Assembly: GCA_052379845.1 (NCBI GenBank)
Contig: JBQTCF010000014.1
Strand: one strand, 5' to 3'
Length of the DNA: 64,000 nucleotides
Origin: Roseinatronobacter sp052379845
GTDB taxonomy: Bacteria > Pseudomonadota > Alphaproteobacteria > Rhodobacterales > Rhodobacteraceae
The notes under the pieces: model-generated
The model's input: the letters and a program-made list of their open reading frames with translations, nothing else
What the model was told of the DNA's origin: nothing
The model's database searches: none
Made by a program: the position numbers and the translations under genes
Shown: one piece after another, positions 16,179 to 23,467 of the stretch
Layout of the letters: every line of letters starts with the position of its first letter
Numbering within the stretch: position 1 is the stretch's first letter

Positions 16179-17018
16179 TCAACGATTGGCGATGCCCCAC
16201 ATCGCAAACAGATATTTGCGCACCGCGAAGATGAAGATCAGCGCAGGCATGACCAGCGCCGCACCGCCCGCAAATTTCAGCGGCAAAGGCGACACATTCA
16301 GCGATTGCAACAAAAACGCCGTCAGCGTGCGGTTCTCAATGGTCAGCACGGCCGCTGCGAACACTTCGTTCCACGAAATGACGAAGGCAAAAACCGCACT
16401 CGCCATGATGCCCGGCAATGCCAGCGGCAACACAACCTTGATGAAGGCCTGCACCCTGTTGCAGCCCAACGTCCAGGCGGCTTCCTCCAACTCCACCGGA
16501 ATGCCCGAAAACAGCGAAAACGTGATCAGCACCGCAAAGGGCAGCGCCAGCATCGCATGCACCAGCGCCAGCCCCAGCACAGTGTCATCCAGCCCTGTGC
16601 GGATGAACATCACCGCCAAAGGCAGCGCCAGCAGCGGCAGCGGAAATGCGCGCGTCATGATGACCAGCACGCGGAAGAATTCCTTGCCGGGAAAATCAAA
16701 CCGCGACAATGCATAGCCCGCCGGTGCCCCCATGCCGATGGCCAAAATCATCGTCAGAACCGCCACCTTCACCGAATTCCACAGCGCCTGCGTGACACCC
16801 TGAAACTGCAAGAAGAACTGCACCGAGGCCAGATCGAAACTTGGCCATAGCCGTTTTGGAAACCCCGTCACCTCGGACGGGGCCGACAGCGCATTGACGA
16901 ACAAAAACCAGATAGGCACCAACACCCATAACACCAACAGCGCAACGCCCGCATGAAACAGGAACCGGCCTGCGCGCCGCGCTTCAAGCTGCGGCGCAGT
17001 TGGGGGCAACTCACTCAT
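16179..17018 (-). CDS. Carbohydrate ABC transporter permease (MalG type)
   Basis: 279-aa inner-membrane permease with about six transmembrane segments and the EAA motif (ELEEAAWTLGCNRVQAFIKVVLPLALPG) that docks the ATPase. The start at 17018 has AGGAG eight bases upstream and overlaps the preceding permease stop by 4 bp (ATGA). The ORF remains open upstream of this start, but that extension reads antisense-like sequence over the neighbouring gene. It is the second membrane subunit of the CUT1-type importer. Confidence 0.92.
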   Translation of the reverse strand: MSELPPTAPQLEARRAGRFLFHAGVALLVLWVLVPIWFLFVNALSAPSEVTGFPKRLWPSFDLASVQFFLQFQGVTQALWNSVKVAVLTMILAIGMGAPAGYALSRFDFPGKEFFRVLVIMTRAFPLPLLALPLAVMFIRTGLDDTVLGLALVHAMLALPFAVLITFSLFSGIPVELEEAAWTLGCNRVQAFIKVVLPLALPGIMASAVFAFVISWNEVFAAAVLTIENRTLTAFLLQSLNVSPLPLKFAGGAALVMPALIFIFAVRKYLFAMWGIANR

Positions 17019-17857
17019 ATCCGCGCTCCTTTGGGAACATGCAACAGCCGCAGAACCACCAGCGAAAACGCCACCGACAGCCCCAGAATGACCATCGCAT
17101 AGGCGGCCGCCACGCCGCGGTCCTGCAACTGGAACTGCCACTGGAATGTCTCGCCCATCAGCACCGGCAGCGTTGTCCCCCCCAGCGCCATGACCACGGC
17201 AAACACCTCAAATGCCATAAGAATACGCAAGATCAGCGCAGTTTGCAGGCTGGGGCGCAACAGTGGCAGGGTCACGCGCCGGAAGCGCTGCCAGCGGCTG
17301 GCGCCAAACACTTCGGCGGCCTCGCTATATTCCTTCGGGATCAGCCCCATGCCCGCCACGATGATGACCATCATGATGGCTGTCGCGCGCCAGATCTCGG
17401 CCAGACAAACCGCCAGAAAAATGACCCACATGTTCTGATAGCCCAGATACAGCGTCGGGCGGTCAATAATGCCGAAACTGTGCAGCATGGAATTCAGAAA
17501 CCCCGATTGCTCGAATATCGCAAGCCAGATCAACCCCGCGGCCAGATCGGAAATTCCCAGCGGAATAGCGAAAATATACAGCAGCCCCGACCGCCCGGTT
17601 TTCAGCTTCTGCACCACCGATGCCATGGTCAGCGCCATGATCAGTTGCACCGGCACCACAATCGCCGTCAGCCAGATCGTGTTCCAGAACGCGGGCGCAA
17701 ACTTCCAGTGGCCCACCATGCGCGTGAAATTGTCAGTCGTCCATTCCCCGCCGCGGGTCAGGCTTTCAATCACCACCAGACCAAACGGATAGAAAAAGAA
17801 CACCAGCAAAAACACCGACGCCGGCAACAGCAACAAATAGGGCAAGGCTCGTGGCAT
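17015..17857 (-). CDS. Carbohydrate ABC transporter permease (MalF/UgpA type)
   Basis: 280-aa permease of the sugar ABC family with about six membrane segments, starting with PYLLLLPASVFLLVFFFYPF. Its EAA-like loop is YSEAAEVFGASRWQRFRRVTLPLLRP. Two adjacent ATG codons exist; AGGAGG lies 5 bases before the second (17857) and only 2 before the first (17860), so the second is chosen. It pairs with the MalG-type permease in a heterodimeric channel. The gap to the binding-protein gene upstream contains a strong hairpin. Confidence 0.92.
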   Translation of the reverse strand: MPRALPYLLLLPASVFLLVFFFYPFGLVVIESLTRGGEWTTDNFTRMVGHWKFAPAFWNTIWLTAIVVPVQLIMALTMASVVQKLKTGRSGLLYIFAIPLGISDLAAGLIWLAIFEQSGFLNSMLHSFGIIDRPTLYLGYQNMWVIFLAVCLAEIWRATAIMMVIIVAGMGLIPKEYSEAAEVFGASRWQRFRRVTLPLLRPSLQTALILRILMAFEVFAVVMALGGTTLPVLMGETFQWQFQLQDRGVAAAYAMVILGLSVAFSLVVLRLLHVPKGARI

Positions 17858-17901
17858 CATCGCCTCCTTATGCGCGGGCGCGCGCTCGCGCCCCCATGAT
17901 T

Positions 17902-17922
17902 TTCATCTTGCCAGAAATACTC
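17902..17922. repeat. Short intergenic repeat, copy 1 (TTCATCTTGCCAgAAATACTC)
   Basis: A 21-bp sequence that recurs at 40284-40304 with a single mismatch (position 13, G versus A). Both copies lie between genes, and both are followed at some distance by GC-rich hairpin-forming sequence. This type of element is recalled from Rhodobacteraceae genomes, without known function. Confidence 0.5.
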
Positions 17923-17930
17923 GCGGGGGG

Positions 17931-17955
17931 GTCCGGTCCCCGCAGGGGGCCGGAC
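17931..17955 (-). promoter_or_regulatory. Stem-loop between binding-protein and permease genes
   Basis: GTCCGG/CCGGAC (17931-17936 with 17950-17955) enclosing CCCC/GGGG forms a very stable hairpin downstream of the solute-binding-protein stop. There is no T-run, so it is more likely an mRNA 3'-end stabiliser or partial attenuator. Such structures often allow binding proteins to be made in excess over their membrane subunits. Confidence 0.45.
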
Positions 17956-17979
17956 GGGGGCGGCAGCCCCCTGTCACCC

Positions 17980-19239
17980 TCAGTTGACCGGGCAAGGCCC
18001 CGCTGATGGCGCATCCGGTGCCCAGCACGGGGCGCCCGCTTCCTCCAGGATGCGCCGCAAGACATCGCCCTGATCATCCAGCACCGCGCGCACGGGCTGG
18101 CCTGCCAGAACGATACGTTCAAACGTGTCAGTGTAGACTTGGTTGAACTGCCCGCCCAAATCCCCAAGGCCCACGGGCAACAGCGCAGGCAATGCGTCAT
18201 CCGCGCCCGACATGGCCGCAATCGCAGCCCCCGCCGCCTGGACCGAGGCGGGCATGTCATCAGGGAAATCCACATCAATCACAGGAAAGAAATTCGTGGC
18301 GCGCAAAGTCGCGATCTGCGTTTCGGGGGCCAGCATATAGTCGATCAACGCTGCCGCCGCGTCCATGTCAGGCGCTGTCGCGGGCACAGCAATCCCCGCC
18401 AGAACCGGCATGAAGCCCCGCCCCGCCGGACCAGAAGGCGCAGGAAAGGCCACGAAATCGTCGGGTTGCTGGTTGAACGCATCTGCCAGACGTGCAGTGT
18501 GGTCAAACACCACCCAGGCATCGCCGGAAATCAGCTGTTCCTGCATGAAGCTGTAATTGGTGGATGCAGGGTTTGTATGCTCCCACAATTCCAGAAACGC
18601 GGTCCAGGCCTGTTCTGCCGCATCAGACCGGAATTCCGTCACCATGGACCCGGTATAGGATGGCAGCAGATACCCCTGAAAAAAGCGGTGCTTCAGGCCC
18701 TGTGGGCCTGCCGGAAACCCGAAGCGCGGCTGGCCTGTGGCGTCATGCATATTGGCGGCCCATGCGATCAGATCGTCATAGCTTAGCGCCATCAGGTCAG
18801 CGTCGTCCGGCAGGTAGTCCAGCGCATTCCTATGCGCGGCCATCACATAGGTGGCTTGCATCCATGGAATATATTTCTGCTCGGTGGTGCCAAGCGTGCC
18901 CAGTTCCATGAAACCCGGGGACACGGCGCTGGCATCCACCCCCGACAGGTCGGCCAGATTGTCTGACAGCGGGGTGAAATCCCCGTGCAAGGCCCCCAGC
19001 ACCCCGATGCTGCCACTGCCCGCACTCAGTTCGGCCTGTATGCGCGTCAGCCATGGGCCGGGATCGGCGGGTTGAAAGGACACATCCCCGTCGAACCCTG
19101 ACAAGACCTGCTCACGCATGGCTTGGGTTTCTTCAATGGGGGTGGCCTGACTGGACCAGAACAAGGTCTCGGCATGGGCGCTGATAGAAATTAAAGCGCT
19201 TGCAGTGGCAAGCAAGCTTAGTTTCAGCGTGGTTTTCAT
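17980..19239 (-). CDS. Extracellular carbohydrate-binding protein of ABC transporter
   Basis: 419-aa substrate-binding protein (SBP_bac_1 type) with a Sec signal peptide cleaved near SAHAE (residues 20-24). It should capture the sugar in the periplasm and deliver it to the adjoining permeases. The mature part starts TLFWSSQATPIEE, and two cysteines close to the C-terminus (CWAPDAPSAGPC) may form a disulphide. It is the first structural gene after the LacI regulator. A copy of the LacI-type operator sequence lies inside its signal-peptide codons 13-17. The ligand cannot be read from sequence; a glycosylglycerate-like solute is suggested by the neighbouring hydrolase. Confidence 0.88.
   Translation of the reverse strand: MKTTLKLSLLATASALISISAHAETLFWSSQATPIEETQAMREQVLSGFDGDVSFQPADPGPWLTRIQAELSAGSGSIGVLGALHGDFTPLSDNLADLSGVDASAVSPGFMELGTLGTTEQKYIPWMQATYVMAAHRNALDYLPDDADLMALSYDDLIAWAANMHDATGQPRFGFPAGPQGLKHRFFQGYLLPSYTGSMVTEFRSDAAEQAWTAFLELWEHTNPASTNYSFMQEQLISGDAWVVFDHTARLADAFNQQPDDFVAFPAPSGPAGRGFMPVLAGIAVPATAPDMDAAAALIDYMLAPETQIATLRATNFFPVIDVDFPDDMPASVQAAGAAIAAMSGADDALPALLPVGLGDLGGQFNQVYTDTFERIVLAGQPVRAVLDDQGDVLRRILEEAGAPCWAPDAPSAGPCPVN
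19189..19204. promoter_or_regulatory. LacI-type operator inside the signal-peptide coding region
   Basis: On the minus strand the 16-mer TGCAAGCGCTTTAATT is identical to the sequence at 20357-20372 upstream of the lacI-family gene. It contains the palindrome AAGCGCTT, with the central CG typical of LacI/GalR sites. It falls in codons 13-17 of the binding-protein gene. Identity is seen; regulator binding is inferred. Confidence 0.55.
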
Positions 19240-19272
19240 TGTCGTTCCTCCCGTTTGGCGGTGATTGCGCGG

Positions 19273-20313
19273 TCAAGCCGCGCGTTGGGGTGCAACCCCG
19301 TGTGTGCCCCGCAACACAAGTTGCGGACGCACAAGCCGCTGGTCATGCGGCGAATTTGGCGCTTTTATCCGCGCCAGCAACATTTCAGCCAGTTGTGTCG
19401 CACTGTCTGCTATGCATGCATCAAATGTTGTCAATCCCGGCGTGACATGTGCCGCCGAGGGGATATTGTCGAACCCGATAATCGACAGATCCTTTGGAAC
19501 CGACAGGCCTTGTGACTGGGCCTGCGCAATCAGTTCAAGCGCCAGCCCGTCCGCAATGGCCAAGACCGCTGTGGGGCGGTCCGGCCCCGCCAGAATGCCT
19601 GCAACCGCCTTCGCGCGCGCCTGCGCGTCATAGCGCGAACACGACACATGCCGCAATGTCAGCGCAGGGTCGCCATTTGCACCATAAGCCTTGCGCAACC
19701 CTGCTTCGCGTTTTTCCCGAAAGGTCAGCGGGTCGTCAATGCTTAGCAGACCGAACCGCCGGTGCCCGGCTGCATAAAGCAGATCAAACGCTTGCGCGAA
19801 GGCAAGTTCGCCATCCGTGTCAAGCCAGCTATAGCCCGCCTCGTCCTGTGCAAGACGGCCATGGGCGACGAAGGGCACGCCGCGCGACTGCAAAAGCGCA
19901 ATGCGCGTGTCGTTGCATTCAATCCGGCTGACAACCACACCATCCACCCGGCCAGAGGTGATCAGCCGCTCCAGATGGCGGTCTTCCGATCCGTCGCGCG
20001 GAACGGCGGATAGCAGCAGTTCCACGCCCTTGGCGCCGAACCCTTCGGTCAGGGCGCTGACAAATTCCCCAAGGAACGGGTCGGCCAGCCCGCGCCCGCG
20101 CATGGGCAGCAAAAACCCCGCAAACCCCGTGCGACCTGATGCCAATGCCTGCGCGGTGCGGTTTGGCACATAGCCCAATTCCTGCGCGGCTTTCGCCACC
20201 CGTTCGCGCGTTTTCAGCGCGATCTGTTCATGCTGCGCCAAGGCGCGGGACACTGTCGCAGGTGACAGGCCCAGATGGCGCGCAAGGTCAGACAGGGTGC
20301 GGGTTTTGGTCAC
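19273..20313 (-). CDS. LacI-family transcriptional regulator
   Basis: 346-aa LacI/GalR regulator with an N-terminal helix-turn-helix (TLSDLARHLGLSPATVSRAL, from about residue 6) and a periplasmic-binding-protein-like sensor domain. The GTG start at 20313 is supported by GGAGGG five bases upstream; an in-frame ATG at 20325 lies before that site. It should control the transporter/hydrolase cluster that follows on the same strand. Two similar operator copies flank it, one upstream of its own start and one at the start of the binding-protein gene, so autoregulation is likely. Confidence 0.9.
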   Translation of the reverse strand: MTKTRTLSDLARHLGLSPATVSRALAQHEQIALKTRERVAKAAQELGYVPNRTAQALASGRTGFAGFLLPMRGRGLADPFLGEFVSALTEGFGAKGVELLLSAVPRDGSEDRHLERLITSGRVDGVVVSRIECNDTRIALLQSRGVPFVAHGRLAQDEAGYSWLDTDGELAFAQAFDLLYAAGHRRFGLLSIDDPLTFREKREAGLRKAYGANGDPALTLRHVSCSRYDAQARAKAVAGILAGPDRPTAVLAIADGLALELIAQAQSQGLSVPKDLSIIGFDNIPSAAHVTPGLTTFDACIADSATQLAEMLLARIKAPNSPHDQRLVRPQLVLRGTHGVAPQRAA

Positions 20314-20335
20314 GATTCCCTCCATTGCAAATGTG

Positions 20336-20372
20336 TTAAAGCGCATTAAATTATAATGCAAGCGCTTTAATT
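20336..20372. promoter_or_regulatory. LacI-type operators upstream of the lacI-family gene
   Basis: TGCAAGCGCTTTAATT (20357-20372) contains the palindrome AAGCGCTT and is repeated exactly at 19189-19204. A degenerate second site, TTAAAGCGCATTAAA (20336-20350), lies closer to the gene. Both are in an unusually AT-rich stretch that would hold the promoter. Confidence 0.55.
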
Positions 20373-20412
20373 AATGTTTTGCGGGCTGCGTGGTTCAGGG
20401 CTGTTGGGGGGA

Positions 20413-20739
20413 TCAGTCCATGCTGTCCAGCAGGCTGCGCCCGCGTGCATCCTCGATTTCGATGACCCACAGATCGGGGTCATAGCTGCGCTGGCGCGCA
20501 ATTGCGTCATCCACCACTGCTTCGGGGCCTTCGGTCAGCACCTGCCAGACGCGCGCACCGCTGTTCAGGTCGAACCCGCGCTGAAAGGCGCGCGCGGTTC
20601 CATCCATCAGGGCCAGTTTCACCAGCACCGCGCCCGCCGTATCATCGCCGCGCGCCATCACATAGGCCGGTATGCCGTCAATCTGCAGGCGTCGCAAATA
20701 GGCCGACACCCATATGCCGGATGCCAGCCGCGCGCTCAT
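20413..20739 (-). CDS. DUF1491 family protein
   Basis: 108-aa soluble protein of the alphaproteobacterial DUF1491 family. Characteristic segments are SGIWVSAYLRRL near the N-terminus and a C-terminal DPDLWVIEIEDARGR. Function is unknown. It overlaps the era stop by 4 bp and so is the last gene of lepB-rnc-era-DUF1491. recO, which I would expect near era in related genomes, is absent; the LacI cluster begins instead. Confidence 0.8.
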   Translation of the reverse strand: MSARLASGIWVSAYLRRLQIDGIPAYVMARGDDTAGAVLVKLALMDGTARAFQRGFDLNSGARVWQVLTEGPEAVVDDAIARQRSYDPDLWVIEIEDARGRSLLDSMD

Positions 20740-21674
20740 GCGGTTCCGTCGCGGAAATCCAGCCCCATTTCGGAATAACGCGCCGCTTCTTCCAGCCAGT
20801 TTTCGCGCACTTTCACTTGCAGGAACAAATGCACGGGACGGCCCAGAAATTCCGTAATCTCGGTTCGGGCGGCTTGTGAAATGGATTTGATGGTTTCGCC
20901 CTTGTTGCCCAGCACAATGCCCTTATGCCCGTCGCGGATGACATAGATGATCTGGTCAATGCGCACGGACCCGTCCTTGCGTTCCTGCCACATTTCGGTT
21001 TCCACCGTCAGCTGATAGGGCAGTTCCTCATGCAGGCGCAATGTCAGCTTCTCGCGCGTCATTTCGGCGGCGATCATGCGCAAGGGCAGGTCTGCAATCT
21101 GGTCTTCGGGGTATAGCCACGGCCCTTCGGGCAGGCTTTGCGCCAGCCAATGGCGCAGATCATCGACCCCGTGCCCGCGTTCGGCGGAGATCATGAAGGT
21201 TTTGGCGAAGGGATAGGCCGCGTTCAGCTTTTCGGATAAGGCAAGCAGGGCTTCGGCCTTCACGCGGTCAATCTTGTTGATGGCCAGTGCAACTGTCTGT
21301 TTCGGCGAAATGCGGTCCTTCAGGGCATCGATGATGGATTGCGTGCCGTCGGTCAGGCCACGATGCGCTTCCACCAGCAGCACCACCACATCCGCATCCG
21401 CGGCCCCGCCCCATGCGGCGGCAACCATCGCGCGGTCCAGCCTGCGGCGCGGACGAAACAGGCCGGGCGTGTCCACAAACACCAGTTGCGCGGCCCCTTC
21501 CATGGCGACACCGCGAATGCGGGTGCGGGTGGTTTGCACCTTATGGGTCACAATGCTGACCTTGGCGCCCACCATGCGGTTGGTCAGGGTGGATTTGCCT
21601 GCATTGGGTTCGCCGATCAGGGCAATGAAACCGGCGCGGGTCGGGCCTGTTTCGGGGGTTGGGGTGTCGGTCAT
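20736..21674 (-). CDS. era: GTPase Era
   Basis: 312-aa Ras-like GTPase that binds 16S rRNA and assists 30S assembly. The G domain has GEPNAGKSTL, the DTPGLF switch and INKID; a KH RNA-binding domain follows (QIIYVIRDGHKGIVLGNKGETIK). Length is typical. It overlaps both rnc upstream and DUF1491 downstream by 4 bp each, so the operon is translationally coupled. The rnc-era pair is a classical bacterial arrangement. Confidence 0.96.
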   Translation of the reverse strand: MTDTPTPETGPTRAGFIALIGEPNAGKSTLTNRMVGAKVSIVTHKVQTTRTRIRGVAMEGAAQLVFVDTPGLFRPRRRLDRAMVAAAWGGAADADVVVLLVEAHRGLTDGTQSIIDALKDRISPKQTVALAINKIDRVKAEALLALSEKLNAAYPFAKTFMISAERGHGVDDLRHWLAQSLPEGPWLYPEDQIADLPLRMIAAEMTREKLTLRLHEELPYQLTVETEMWQERKDGSVRIDQIIYVIRDGHKGIVLGNKGETIKSISQAARTEITEFLGRPVHLFLQVKVRENWLEEAARYSEMGLDFRDGTA

Positions 21675-22357
21675 GTCTGGCCCTCCAGCCGGTCAAGAAG
21701 CAGATGCGCGGCTTTTTGTTCTGCCTGCCGTTTGGAACCGGCGCTGGCTTGCGCACGCGCACCGTCAGACAGCTGCACTTCGATGGTAAATACCGGCGCA
21801 TGGGGCGGGCCGCTGCGGTCGCGTTCAACATAGACCGGCGGGGTCTGCCCGCGTGCCTGCGCCCATTCCTGCAATGCGGTTTTCGCGTCGCGGGCGTCAT
21901 CCTTGACAGTGGCAATGCGCGCGCCCCAAAGCCGCAGCACCATGTCGCGCGCCGCATCGAAACCGCCATCCAGATAAACGGCGGCAATCACCGCTTCCAT
22001 CGCATCGGCCAGCAGCGCGTCCTTGCGCCGCCCCCCCGACAGCATTTCCGACCGCCCCAGCTTCAGCACATCGCCCAGATCAATGCTGCGCGCCACCTCG
22101 GCGCAGGCTTCCTTGCGCACCAATGCGTTGAAACGCGGGGCAAGCTGGCCTTCGCTGGCGGACGTGTCGGCGCGCAACAAGGCTTCGGCCATCACCAGCC
22201 CCAGAACGCGGTCCCCCAGAAATTCCAGCCGCTGGTTGTCGGGGCGTGACGGCGATGAAATGGAAGGATGCGTCAAGGCCCGGCGCAACAGTTCGGGGCG
22301 GGCGAAATCATGCCCGATCCGATTTGAAAACACCTGTAATTCCTTGGACAGGGTCAC
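21671..22357 (-). CDS. rnc: Ribonuclease III
   Basis: 228-aa double-strand-specific endoribonuclease processing rRNA precursors and mRNAs. The RNase III signature reads QRLEFLGDRVLGLVMAEALL, with the metal-binding Glu/Asp present. A second conserved acidic segment (DALLADAMEAVIAAVYLDGG) supplies the other catalytic residues, and the C-terminal ~70 residues are a dsRNA-binding domain. It has 4-bp overlaps with lepB and era. Arg replaces the usual Ala in GDAVL, a mild deviation. Confidence 0.95.
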   Translation of the reverse strand: MTLSKELQVFSNRIGHDFARPELLRRALTHPSISSPSRPDNQRLEFLGDRVLGLVMAEALLRADTSASEGQLAPRFNALVRKEACAEVARSIDLGDVLKLGRSEMLSGGRRKDALLADAMEAVIAAVYLDGGFDAARDMVLRLWGARIATVKDDARDAKTALQEWAQARGQTPPVYVERDRSGPPHAPVFTIEVQLSDGARAQASAGSKRQAEQKAAHLLLDRLEGQT

Positions 22358-23142
22358 GGAAGCCTCGCGAAAAAGCGGTCACTGCGCCATGTCCAGAAGA
22401 AAAACAGCGACCGCCCCTCGGCGGAGAAGACGACATGGCGCGCGCGTCCGATCAAATGATCAAACGGCACCATGCCCACACCGCCCACACTGCGCGGCAT
22501 GCGGCTGTCCAGCGAATTGTCGCGGTTGTCCCCCATGAAGAAGAAATGCCCTTCGGGCACAGTGAATACAGGCGTGTTATCTGCAGCCCCGCCATCTGTG
22601 ATGTTCAACACCGGATAGCTGACGCCATTTGGCAGGGTTTCAATCGCGCGTGGTTTCAGGCATTGCCCCCCCTGCCCCACGGGCGCATTCGCGCAGCGCG
22701 GAAACTGGCCAGCGCTGCCCTGACGGTCATAGGTTTCGGCAAAATCACCATCAGGGGCTTGCGGCACTTCCTCATCGTTCAGATACAGGACACCATCACG
22801 CATCTGCACACGGTCACCGGGCATGCCGATCAGCCGCTTGATGTAATCTGCGCCCGTGCCGGGGTGGCGGAACACGACAATATCGCCGCGCTCGGGATCA
22901 TTTGCGAACAGACGGCCCGTGATGGGGCATGCCCCGAACGGGCAGGAATAGCGCGAATACCCGTAAGCCATTTTATTGACGAACAAAAAATCCCCGATCA
23001 GCAAGGTTTCCTTCATGGACCCTGACGGAATCCAGAAGGGCTGGAAAAACAATGTGCGAAACAGACCCGCAATGACCAAGGCGTAAACGATTGTCTTGAT
23101 ATTTTCCCAAAGGCCGTCTTTCTTGCCGTCACTTGCTGCCAT
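22354..23142 (-). CDS. lepB: Signal peptidase I
   Basis: 262-aa inner-membrane serine protease that removes Sec and Tat signal peptides. One N-terminal transmembrane helix (TIVYALVIAGLFRTLFF) is followed by the catalytic Ser in IPSGSMKETLL. The catalytic Lys lies in DYIKRLIGMPGDRV, and the family box GDNRDNSLDSR comes near the C-terminus. Four cysteines occur in the periplasmic part (SCPFGAC, RCANAP, QCLKP), a feature often seen in alphaproteobacteria. It is the first gene of the lepB-rnc-era operon. Confidence 0.95.
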   Translation of the reverse strand: MAASDGKKDGLWENIKTIVYALVIAGLFRTLFFQPFWIPSGSMKETLLIGDFLFVNKMAYGYSRYSCPFGACPITGRLFANDPERGDIVVFRHPGTGADYIKRLIGMPGDRVQMRDGVLYLNDEEVPQAPDGDFAETYDRQGSAGQFPRCANAPVGQGGQCLKPRAIETLPNGVSYPVLNITDGGAADNTPVFTVPEGHFFFMGDNRDNSLDSRMPRSVGGVGMVPFDHLIGRARHVVFSAEGRSLFFFWTWRSDRFFARLP

Positions 23143-23299
23143 GCGCCCAATCCGCCTGTTGCCGTTGATTTACCGGAGGTGTCGCGCGCTTCATGGGCGG
23201 GGGCGGGCATGAAGTCAAGCTGTTGGCACATGACCTGCACATGAAAGTGACGGCAGTTTCGGGGTTTCCAAGCCTGCGGAACCTGCGTATACACAAGAC
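23143..23299. other. Divergent intergenic region between lepB and leuA leader
   Basis: Together with the leu leader this makes a 325-bp gap between lepB and leuA. The part before the leader peptide should hold both divergent promoters. No convincing -35/-10 pair or protein gene was recognised here. Confidence 0.3.
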
Positions 23300-23377
23300 A
23301 TGTCATTGAACGCACATATTCCGGCAATTGCCGCATCGGCCTTGCAAATGGGCCTGCTTCTTCTTAGGGGCCTCTGA
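23300..23377 (+). CDS. Leucine-rich leader peptide of leuA (leuL-like)
   Basis: A 25-codon ORF, ATG at 23300 and TGA at 23375, encodes a peptide with 7 leucines out of 25. Four are consecutive (Leu19-22, codons CTG CTT CTT CTT), followed by RGL and stop. It lies 90 bp before leuA on the same strand and overlaps one arm of a perfect hairpin. This is the form of a transcription- or translation-attenuation leader, in which ribosome stalling at Leu codons senses charged tRNA-Leu. The Shine-Dalgarno sequence is weak (ACAAGA). The reading is inference from position and composition. Confidence 0.62.
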   Translation: MSLNAHIPAIAASALQMGLLLLRGL

Positions 23378-23420
23378 GCGTGTCCTGAACGGGCGCGCCG
23401 CTCAGAGGTTGCAAGCGCCC
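23371..23420 (+). promoter_or_regulatory. Alternative RNA hairpins of the leu leader
   Basis: CCTCTGAGCG (23371-23380), which overlaps the leader stop codon, pairs perfectly over 10 bp with CGCTCAGAGG (23399-23408). A second stem, GGGCGC (23391-23396) with GCGCCC (23415-23420), interleaves with the first, so the two are mutually exclusive. A ribosome stalled at the Leu run or released at the stop would shift the balance. No T-run follows, so control might be translational or Rho-linked. Confidence 0.5.
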
Positions 23421-23467
23421 GGAAACCGCATCAGATAAAACCACACTCCGCTTACAGGACTTCCACA

